From Chromera velia (Eukaryota > Sar > Chromeraceae), in the NCBI GenBank assembly GCA_018398765.1, contig JAHBMJ010000726.1, forward strand, positions 1-41,827: 41,827 nt of DNA, given 5' to 3'. The notes below the pieces were generated by a model. That model made no database searches, had not been told where the DNA came from, and worked only from the letters and a program-made list of their open reading frames with translations. The translations under genes were made by a program, and so were the position numbers. Below are positions 33,038-41,827 of the stretch, one piece after another (the first letter of the stretch is position 1; each line of letters opens with the position of its first letter).

Positions 33038-34292
33038 ATGCTGCTGAGCAACACTGTTGCCCACGTGTACGTCTGTCTCTTGGCGTTGCTCTTCCTTGGA
33101 GGCAGTGAAGGTCGAAAGGATTCCTTCTGCCTCGAAATCGGATGGGAACCCAAGGGATCCTCCTTTAGAATCGTGGACGGGTTCACAGACCCTCGCGTGA
33201 GTGGGTAGGTGTACATGGATGCATGAATGTATAGATACGTATGAGAATGGATATATATAGATCGACATAAAGAAGCTCCAGCGTCTCATTGCTTCTCTCT
33301 CCGTATCGACGTGACCAAGCAGATCTCTTCTTTCTCCAGTTGCACTACAGAACTAGTTGCTGCATGGAAAGTCAGAAAGACCTTTCGGTCGACAGCACTT
33401 AGTCGGGGTGATCGAACCATGGAAGAATGCTCTTCAATGCAAGTGACTGACCTTTATATATGGTACCTTAGCCTAGCAGCTGCATGTTTTGGCTCCGAGA
33501 GGCAGGGCAGGGAGAAAGGGAGGTGGCCCAGGGAAGGATTGGCAGCTCTGCAAGAAACATGAACCAAGTGTGACAGACCTAAGTGTGTCTGCCGGTAAGT
33601 GTGTATGTCATGTATATTTGGAAAAGGGTGGAAGCTTGTTATCTGTATCCTGCCGCGGGTGTGTGGATTCCGGTGACATGTCCAGCATTCAGTCCATGCA
33701 GCACAGTAGACGGAATGCACGGCTCAATGCCTGCGGCCACTTATCCTTCATCCATTATTTGTTTTCTTGTTTAGGTATGTGTCCGTTCAATCAACAGGTC
33801 CCCTGGCTTCCCCTCTCTCTCTCTGCAGGATTGTCAACAAGAGTGCCAGTACACTGATGGGTGCAACTTCTTCCGGTCAGTTTGGATATACATGAAGGGG
33901 AAGAAATAGTTGAAAAGGGAAGGATACCCTTCTACCCGGAAAGGACAACTGAGAGAACGGAGATAGGGGCATGCATGAATGCCCCAAGAGAAAAGCTCCA
34001 GCGCTTCGGGAAACATTGAAGCAACTCTATTTGTAGAACCTGGCTGTGTGTGCAGTCGCTGGACTCATGACCTCGCTGATGCATCTGACTGCCGGCCTGT
34101 TTCCAACTTCCTTTCCATTGTGGTCTGTCTTTTCTTCTCTCATGTTGCAGGTGGAGAGGGCGAGGGCGCTTCTGCGAGATGTTTTCGCACCTCTATGGGG
34201 AATGGGAGTCAGTCTGTCGGCCTGTCGGAATGCTGTCATTAACTGTACAAATGCATGCATATGCGTGCGTGTGTGCGTGCGTGTGTGCGTGC

Positions 34293-34337
<45 letters not shown>

Positions 34338-34367
34338 GTTGTCTGTGTGCGAGCGTATGTGGTTGTG

Positions 34368-34398
<31 letters not shown>

Positions 34399-34774
34399 TC
34401 ATGTGTGTGGACCTGTGGTGAGTGGGAGAGTCTGTTTTGTCGTCTGTCGAAGGTCTCTCTCTATGGTGGTGTGGGACCCACTTGCTTGTGTACTGTATCG
34501 ATGCATGCTTCCATTTACTTCATTTATGCAGACGCGACGTGGCTTCCGTGAGTGGTCCGAAGACCTGTTTCGCTGCTTTCTCGGATTTTCCCGAGATCGC
34601 GAACTCTGCCTGCCAGGTGACGGGGCTCGAGATCCAGGGGTCCCAGTACGAGTCGTACACGGGAAGGAACTCGCGGCACTGTCGGGACAGCTGTAATAAG
34701 GACCCCAGGTGCGGGCGCGCAGAGTATTCATACGTATGTGTGTACGTGAGCATGTGTTATGAAGAGTGTGTGTG

Positions 34775-34816
<42 letters not shown>

Positions 34817-35861
34817 CGTGCATTATTGCATGCTGTTGAGAAGTATGTATGGGTGAAGGTTTGTGTGTGCATATGAGTATGTAGGAGAAAACAATTGAGA
34901 AAAGCACTGTCAAGAAGGCTGCAATAAGAAATGCAAACGAGCTGCAGGGATGTGCGACACTTCTCCTCCCCATTGTTGTCGTGCAAGTGATCTGTCATGA
35001 TAGAGATGAGGAGATACGAGGTTTTCATTGGTCAGGTAGAGAGGCTGCAGGGTGAACTGCTAGCCAACCTGTAGGGGCTTATCAAAGCAAGAAGGGCTGG
35101 GGAGGCCGGAGAGTTCAAAAAACAGAAAGAGAAAGGACTTGGGGATACCGGAATGCAAATTGATCGTTCTTGCGCGTTCTCCTTCCACTTCTGCAGATGC
35201 ATACCTTAGTGTTTTTTTTTGTCTGCAAGACGTGAAGAGGAAGCCAGGGAACGAAAACAACTCAGAGTTTGCTGATGTCATTGAGTGGAAGAGATCCTTC
35301 CTTCCCGGCCGTGTGCATGCGTGCAGATGCCGATATTGGAGTTGGAAGGCGCCCTCGGGCCTCAAACCCCCCCATCAGCGCTGTAGACTGTTCACCTCTG
35401 TGGCAGCCATCACGGTCGAGAACGGCTTTGCGCCTGTCATGGGAGGTCACTCGATCCTTCTTTGGTTTTGTCTTCTTCATGCTTGTTTTTTTTTGGCTTC
35501 TTCATGCTTGTTTTTTTTTTCGTCTTCTTCATGCTTGTTGTTGGTGGTTCTGGTGAAAAGTGACCTGCAGGAAAATTAAGGATAGAGTTGGATTAGATGG
35601 CGAGATCTCTGTCATCATCTTGCTTCTCTATCATGGAGCGGTTTTCTTCTTGTGATGATGACTTCTTCGTTTCTTGTAGAATCTTGTGACGATGACCGCA
35701 TAGAAGAGATATAGTCATTTAGCTGTTTTCACTTCATTGTCTGTCAATCAGGGGCTTACGGCTTTCTGTTTGTTTTCGGCGACAAACGTTTCTCGCCCCT
35801 CGACGATTCTCTGTCTTTCTGTCGGTGAGTGAGTCCGCATGCCTGCATCCTCCCTTTCTCC

Positions 35862-35897
<36 letters not shown>

Positions 35898-38800
35898 ATA
35901 GAGTGAAACCATAGCCCCAAATCCACCCATCTATCCAAGTACTCACGCATGACTCATGCAGGGGACCTCGATCCCTCCATTCGTGCGGTGTCGGGTCCGA
36001 AGAAGTGCCCCTCGGATGTCCCCCAGTTCAAAATCTGGAGAGTCAGTCTTTGACAATCAAACAAGCGAGGGGAAGGGGGGGGGAAAGACCAGATTATGAT
36101 GCATTAAGTTGACGTATTTCCTTCGTTTCTGATTGGGAAGTTCCGTTGCGTTTTTGCCGTCCCCTCTCTCTCTCTTGTATTCCCGCTCATCCACTCTCAA
36201 GTCAGTTTTTTCTTTTCTGCATTTCTTTCTTGGCAATGCTTCTCCTCCACAAGAGGAGCTCTTTCTGGATCGATGGATTATTCATTCCCCGTTTATTCAT
36301 TCATTCATTCATTTATTCATTCAATCATTCATTCATTCATTCATTCATTCATTCAATCATTCATTCAATCATTCATTCATTCATTCATTCATTCATTCAG
36401 ACATTCACTCATTCATTCATTCATTCATTTATTCATTCGTTCATTCTTTCTTTCCGCTTTTTTGCCTCTTCACATGTCTGTCCTTCCCCTCCTGCAAGAC
36501 TGCTTGCCTGCTTCGACCTGTGCGCTGCAGCTGAGCTCTGCACAGACGTAGACCAAGACAGTTCCCTCCCCACGCCGTTGAGAATCAGAAGAATGAAATG
36601 AGTTGAATTTCCTCAAACGGAAACAACTGTTGCGCTGAAAGAAATTACTCCTTCGAACCCCAAGGAGAATGGTTCCCGATTGCAGTCGTTTCTGCCGCAT
36701 AAAGTCATGTATGCAGTCCTCATTTAGAGCGTACAGCTGAGGTTGACGTTTTGAACACTGGTTCATTAAAATTTGACCTCTCCGTGCCTGCAGTCGAAGA
36801 AGGTGGGCGACTACGACCGTATCCTGCCCTGGCCGAAAGAGCCTGTGAACGGACGCCGGCACCTTCCCTTCTGCGTGGAGCACGGGGTGAAGGCGGACGC
36901 AACACCCCAAGCCGCCTTCAGGGTGGGGGATCCGCGGGACTGCAGCTCTCTCTGCTCTGCGCTTCCCGGATGCGCCTCGTGGACCTGGTTCCCCTTTGGG
37001 GAGGAGAACGCGGAAAGGTAGGCAGGCAGGCGGACACTCTGGTTCCTTTTTTTCTTTTTCTTTCTTGTCTTTTGATATTTCGTGTGAAATGGCATCTATC
37101 CATGAATTGATGCATGGGGGGGGCGTAATTGAACGGCGGGACCGTCCCACAGGGGAGCAGTAGTGTGAGAATAATTGTGAGGGAGGAATGTAAAAGTGGA
37201 AGAAAAGAATGAAACAAAGTCTCTCTGGAGCTCTGTTTGAAGTTCAAATGGCTTCTTTCCGATTTAAGGGGTCCACAATTCCACAGATCTTGAATTTCTT
37301 CAAAGGGGTGTGGATGGAGCCTAAACAAGAATGAACACTCATGAACCACTCCAGAACCAGTGTGGCTCTCAAGTGCCTGCCTCACAGAAGCTCTACCAAA
37401 AGTATCTATGTATGTGGATACATAGCTATCCATACATACATTGATACACGCATACACACGCAGGTGCGAGCTGTTCAAAGAGACTCCACAAAAAGTGCCC
37501 TTCCCAGGAGCGAAAAGCGGGCCGAGTGTGTGCGAAGACCCTCCCACCGACTTCCCCGAATATTCTCAAATGGCCTGCAGGTGCGTTGACTTTCTCCCTA
37601 CAACATCCCTCACTTTTTACCGGCTTACAATGGACTCAAATGGCCTGTGGTAGGGTCCTCTTCTCTTCTCTTCGGTCTAGCTCTCCCTCCCCTTCCCCCC
37701 CAGACTCACTTTGCAGTTGTCCCCTTTCTTTCGATCTGTCTGCTTCATTTCTGTAGCGGGTACTGCGTTGGAGACTCCCCCCCTAAATCTCTCACCACCT
37801 GCCTTCCACCCTGAGTGTTCATTCCTCAACTGCCTCCCTCCCTCCCTCCCTGCCTCCCTGCCCGCCTGCAGTACCTGGGGAGTGAGGACGATCGGGCAAG
37901 TGCTCTCGTCAGCTCCGATGGAGGTACGTCAGTCGTTTGTTCAGGTACGCGGACACATAGACCCTCACACACATCCAGACCCTCACTCACAAACGCTCAT
38001 TTCCATACTCGAATTCACGTTCCATAGTGCCACTGCCGATCAGGCTGGGGAAAGAGGGGGGCAAAGAAGACTACTGGAAAGAGATACGCAGCACTGGCAA
38101 CTCAATTGCGTGCCTGCGGGAGAGTCATGTTGTTGCCTGGTGTTGCTTTGCCAGGATGCTCATACACAGATGCGTACAATGCGTATTGATCAAATGCGTA
38201 AATGTATGTACAGAATGTATATGCACCCGTATGTTTTTTCTGTTCTCCCCTGATGGCATTTCAGGAGGATGAGGTCCCAGATGACTGTCTGATTCTGTGC
38301 CAGGACACAGAAGGGTGTGTTGCGTACACCCACGATGCGGAGGCCCATGTGTGCACTCTGTTCTCGACCGACGAGGGGATTGTAGGGTCTATCGGGAGTG
38401 TGGCTGGTCCCGCGGTGTGTCAAGATCGCCCGTCCCACCATCGAATTTGGAAGGCAATCACCCGCACGGAAGGGTTCGCAGACGATCTCCAAGCCCTGCC
38501 CCTGGAGGTCGCGTATGTGTACGATAGCGAGGACGAGGACTTGGAAGGAGGGGACACACCTTTCAGCTACAGTAGGGTGGGGGGAATTGAAGAAGTCGAA
38601 GAGGCGGAGCCGGAGTTCGAATCCGATGAGGGGGACTACTACTCTGTCATTGCGTTGAGTGCAAACGAGACTGAGGGATCGGAGAGTCTGGAGGAGTGGG
38701 AGGAGACGGAGGAGACGGCAGATGCAGAGTCTGGACAAGGAGATACAGATGCAGATGCAGAGTCTGTGCGACGCCTGTCTGTGAATTTGTTCGATCGGAG

Positions 38801-38903
38801 GGGAGGAGGGGAGAAGTTGGGGGAAATTGGGGGGGGCAGCTCTGGCTCTTCGGCGTCTTGGACTTTCGGGGGCACCGGGATTGGCTTCGAGATCTTCGAT
38901 TGA
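33038..38903 (+). CDS. Secreted protein with four PAN/apple domains and an acidic tail, 10 exons
   Basis: Exons: 33038-33196, 33829-33875, 34151-34207, 34532-34708, 35327-35445, 35962-36041, 36794-37017, 37464-37580, 37872-37923, 38265-38903; 1671 nt in frame, 556 residues, TGA. Residues 1-25 form a signal peptide (hydrophobic [13 protein letters not shown]). Each PAN/apple unit shows the pattern C...C-x3-C-x6-C...C...(S/A)GP-x-x-C: domain 1 about 31-100, domain 2 about 108-205, domain 3 about 238-313, domain 4 about 326-412. The C-terminal 130 residues are Glu/Asp/Ser-rich with no membrane segment or GPI signal. PAN/apple domains bind proteins or carbohydrates outside the cell and are common in alveolate adhesins; the specific ligand is unknown. 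The first and second exons are the least certain. Confidence 0.86.
34208..34531. repeat. Intron 3 of the apple gene: GTCTGTC-type donor repeat and (TG)n tract
   Basis: The intron opens GTCAGTCTGTCGG and carries a TG/CG-rich dinucleotide tract at about 34266-34400. Confidence 0.85.
36294..36446. repeat. (TTCA)n array in intron 6 of the apple gene
   Basis: About 150 bp of TTCA/TCAT repeat with a few TTTA and TCAA variants; the same word family as the arrays in TIR element copy B and in LETM1. Confidence 0.93.
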
Positions 38904-40007
38904 TCCTCTGACTCCGCGAGCGAGGGACTCTCTGACTGAGGCGCGTAACGAGTGCATGCTTTGCTGGCCTGGAGCCTGGCCGGATGTGGCTGCACGTGTT
39001 CACGTATGGTGGTGGTGTGGTATAACAATGAAAATTGTGGAAAATGCTGCTGCTGAAGAACGTCAAGCTTCAAAGCGGGTCTACAAAGCTCCTCGTCCTC
39101 ATCATCATCAGCTTTCGCTGTTGCTATTAATCAATTTCTGGGTATATGTCTGCATGTTGCATTCTGCATGTTGCATTGTATTCAACTAAGTGCCAGAAGA
39201 CAAGGAATGAGGTAGTTTGGTTTCCTGAAAATTGAAAGAAGTGGGGCGGCACTGACGCCCATACAGTAAAACATTACTTTAATAGTATACTTATCTAGTT
39301 CATCTAGTAGTTCATTTCACTTTAGACACAGACTAAACATATTTAATTTTAGGAATGTCATAAAAAAAGAATGATAAACACACATTGACTGTCTGACAGT
39401 GTCTACATGCAGGGGCAACTTCTTATATGACTGTGCTTGACTAGGTGCTTAACCTATAGGCTATAGCAGACCAATGAAATTACTATGACCATTTAATACA
39501 AGGCTAGATACAACTTGAAGCATGCTGTGTAAACCTGGAAAATGACTGCCTGGGGTCTTACATACTTCCAACCTTCCCCAGGCGCCCAGTTACGCGGCTG
39601 TGGCCCATGGGTGTCATTTGGCCGGTGGGCCCGAGCACATACCAGCGCACACAGCACGTCCCTGCATATAAGGGCCACATTACCGATTCTACCAAAAACA
39701 TCTCTGAACCATATATTTAAAACGTAACATTTTCTTTTTGTTTTTCCTAGTATTTTTCTTTGTTAAACAACTGCTAATTATGTTTAGGTTGTAATAAACG
39801 TATTCTAAATATTAATTGTGCAACTGTAACTTTGAACTACTTTAAAGTTTGAACTGTTCAAGTTGTTGTCAACTTGTTGACTGTTATTTTACTGAAAGAC
39901 TTCTAGATTCAGATGCAATTCCCCAGTTTTTTAGTATAGCGTGGTATCTTAAAAAATAATAACACTTTTTTCTGCCTAATACTAGAAGTATCTAGCTAGC
40001 TCTGAAT
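38904..40007. other. Intergenic, AT-rich in its second half
   Basis: 3' flank of the apple gene, then AT-rich sequence from about 39250. A GC-richer island at about 39570-39680 has no recognisable product. Confidence 0.55.
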
Positions 40008-40360
40008 ATGGAATCATATATTATGGACCTCCTAATAGACGCTGAAAACGCCTTCAATGCAGCAAATCACACAGCAGGGCTGTGGAATGCCTGCATACTC
40101 TGGCCCAGAGCCTCCATATTCCTCTTTAACTGCTATAGAGGGGATGCAGAGCTCTTCCTAAAAGGAACCCACAGGACCACCACCATCAGCAGCAGAGAGG
40201 GATGGATGTAAGGGGACCCGATGTCGATGGCAGGGTACGCCATCACCATCTTCCCCCTCATCCAATCTCTCCGAAGCAGCAGGAGCGGGCAGACGGAAAG
40301 CGAGAAACAGTTGGAAGCAAGCGGGAGCAGCTAGGCAGCCTGAGAGAAACAGATAAGAAT

Positions 40361-40710
40361 GAGTGAGAGCAGACAGGCAGATAGAGAGACACAGTCAGAA
40401 ACAAGTGAAAGCAGCCAGCCGGACAGAGAGAGTCAGACAGGGGCGAGTGAGAGCAGACAGGTAGACAGCAAGACACAGCCAGGAACGAGTGAGAGCAGCC
40501 AGCCGAACAGAGAGAATCAGTCAGGGGCGAGTGAGAGCAGACAGGCAGACAGAGAGACACAGCCAGGAACGAGTGAGAGCAGCCAGCCGGACAGAGAGAA
40601 TCAGTCAGGGGCGACTGAGAGTAGACAGGCAGATAGAGAAAATCAGTCAGAGGCAAGTGAGAGCAGCCAGACAAACAGGGAGAAACAGACAGGGGCGAGA
40701 GACAGAAGAC
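40361..40710 (+). repeat. 42-bp minisatellite inside the reverse-transcriptase region
   Basis: Eight units start at 40361, 40403, 40445, 40487, 40529, 40571, 40613 and 40655, plus a partial one. Odd and even units differ (encoding SESRQADRETQPGT and SESSQPDRENQSGA), so there is an 84-bp dimer period. All units keep one frame. Confidence 0.93.
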
Positions 40711-40819
40711 AGGAAGCCAAAGAGCACACACCCACCACCATAACCACTCATACGCCTAACCAGACAGGAAGAGAGGACAACCCGATACATAAGACAGGTA
40801 AACAGGTAGCCGCCCTTTC

Positions 40820-41010
40820 ATCATCTTCAGCTTCCTCCCCCATTTCATCCTCCCCCTCCTCTCCCTCCCCCTCTTCCCCCTCCCCCTCCTCCTCCTCCTC
40901 CTACTCCTCCTCCTCCTCTTCCTCTTCCTCCTCCTTCTCCCTCCATGCCTCTTCCTCCTCGTCCTCCTCCTCATCCTAGCTCCTCATCCTCCTCATCCTC
41001 CCCCTCCTCC
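40820..41010. repeat. (TCC)n trinucleotide repeat
   Basis: TCC/CTC triplets with TCT and TTC variants, encoding only Ser or Pro runs; it follows the minisatellite inside the interrupted RT sequence. Confidence 0.9.
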
Positions 41011-41827
41011 CTCCACTCGTACCCCCCTTCAGCTCGCCCACCAGCCCCACCCTTTGGCGATTTGCATCGCACAGCATCGTCCTCTTCAGCCGCCTTTGCG
41101 TCGGCCCGAAACGGAAGCGACTGGTTTTTTACAGTGGACAGATGGAGTGCAAGGGTGGCAGCTGGAACGGAGAAGAAAAAATAACAGCAGCAGGAGCCTG
41201 ATCCCCTCCAGAGATATTGGCACCAGCTCTGATATGCAGATAACGCGTCCAATACCGGCTGGTTGCACCAGCTGCGAGCATGGCTGCGCGAGTTAGTCAA
41301 GAGGGGCCCGGGCCCACGGCAGGGTATGTAGTGGAGGTGGACAAGGTGATCCTTGCAGTGCTCCCATAATTTATGTAGAAAGCTAAAGAGATTTTTACAG
41401 AGTTCCCCGACCTGCAGATAGTAGAGGGGACGCGTCTCCTAGGGGGACACGTAGGCACGGACGCACACAGAGAGAAATGGGTGCAGGAGAAGGTGAAGGA
41501 GTGGGCCGGAAACGTAGAGAAAGTCGCAACAGCAGCAGAATTTGCCCCACACAAAGTATACGCAGCCTATTCCAAATCCCTGCAACACGAATAGAAGTTT
41601 GTGGTGCGGGTAGTGCTAGGGGTGAGGGGACAGGTGGGGCAGCTGGAAGGCATGATCAGAGACCGCCTCATCCCCGCCCTGATGAAAGGACGACGGAACG
41701 GAGGGCCCCCCACCCAGCATAACGTGTGGCTGAGAGACGTTGCCGCCCTCCCGGTCCGACTGCTAGGCCTAGGCATCCCCAAACCTACCGAAACAGCGGA
41801 AAGGGACTACAAGACCTCAGCCGTAGC

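Larger units (their letters stand above)
40008..41827 (+). pseudogene. Decayed reverse transcriptase (non-LTR-type), truncated by the window end
   Basis: Conserved blocks lie in order across several frames. LLIDAENAFNAANH (40029 onward) contains the first catalytic Asp block. SREGWM-stop-GDPMSMAGYAI is the x-x-QGDP block with TAA at 40209-40211 in place of Gln. YADN at 41233-41244 replaces the catalytic YADD and is preceded by TGA, where Trp or another residue is expected. Next come LRAWLRELVKRGP and, after a frame change, RLLGGHVGTDAHREKWVQEK, KVYAAYSKSLQHE followed by TAG for Trp, then DVAALPVRLLGLGIPKP. This order matches the RT families with GDP...YADD...SLQHEW...LPARLGGLGI found widely in protist and fungal genomes. 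Several stops and a changed active site make it non-functional. Confidence 0.86.

Noticed and set aside
12000-40211. A ciliate-like code with TAA/TAG read as glutamine
   Set aside because: Two in-frame TAR codons sit at glutamine positions (12000 and 40209) and all gene stops are TGA, but the roughly 1900 codons of LETM1, aminotransferase and apple exons contain no TAR, so the standard code fits better.
40359-40979. 206-codon Ser/Gln-rich frame as an independent gene
   Set aside because: It is the 42-bp minisatellite plus (TCC)n inside a decayed reverse transcriptase, with RT blocks on both sides.

Overview
The window is nuclear DNA of a eukaryote. Genes are split by GT-AG spliceosomal introns, exons are GC-rich, intergenic DNA is AT-rich, and all strand-to-strand space is loaded with microsatellites and decayed transposons. 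Gene content (a photorespiration-type class V aminotransferase, starch-binding CBM20 domains, a four-apple-domain secreted protein, LETM1) would fit an alveolate or other complex-plastid alga such as a chromerid. That placement is inference; the sequence does not prove it.

Layout. 1-5.1 kb: AT-rich DNA holding a terminal-inverted-repeat (TIR) element (1641-5037, 8-bp target duplication GGGATAAC) that was itself hit by a complete-ended hAT element (1724-3946, 8-bp target duplication ATTGTGTC). 5.1-13.2 kb: two divergently transcribed paralogues (minus strand 8903-6309; plus strand 10475-13157). Each has an N-terminal CBM20-like domain and a C-terminal array of 18-residue Cys/His repeats. The plus copy has a 9-unit (about 486 bp) higher-order repeat and one CAG-to-TAG nonsense change. 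15-15.8 kb: a second copy of the TIR element, which serves as the empty site for the hAT insertion. 16-17 kb: gene-poor, with a diverged tandem duplication and a possible DDE-transposase scrap.

17.3-23.7 kb (minus): LETM1, the mitochondrial inner-membrane cation/proton exchanger family, 10 exons that join in frame to about 948 residues. 24.0 kb: tRNA-Cys(GCA), inside the 0.7-kb space between LETM1 and the divergent aminotransferase gene. 24.4-29.4 kb (plus): alanine/serine-glyoxylate aminotransferase, 7 exons, 407 residues, with a 1.9-kb (GTGA)n array in its last intron and a duplicated exon end in the intron before. 32.0-32.5 kb (minus): small ankyrin-repeat protein. 33.0-38.9 kb (plus): signal peptide, four PAN/apple domains and an acidic tail, 10 exons, 556 residues. 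40.0 kb to the end: a decayed reverse transcriptase with a 42-bp minisatellite inside it, running off the window.

The most interesting signals are the CBM20 plus Cys/His-repeat gene pair with hierarchical repeat growth; tetranucleotide repeats that begin or end exactly at splice sites in three unrelated genes; and an intronic exon-end duplication that keeps the reading frame open and so offers an alternative 34-residue insertion in the aminotransferase. Exon joins were worked out by hand from splice motifs and reading frame; no searches or alignments were run.
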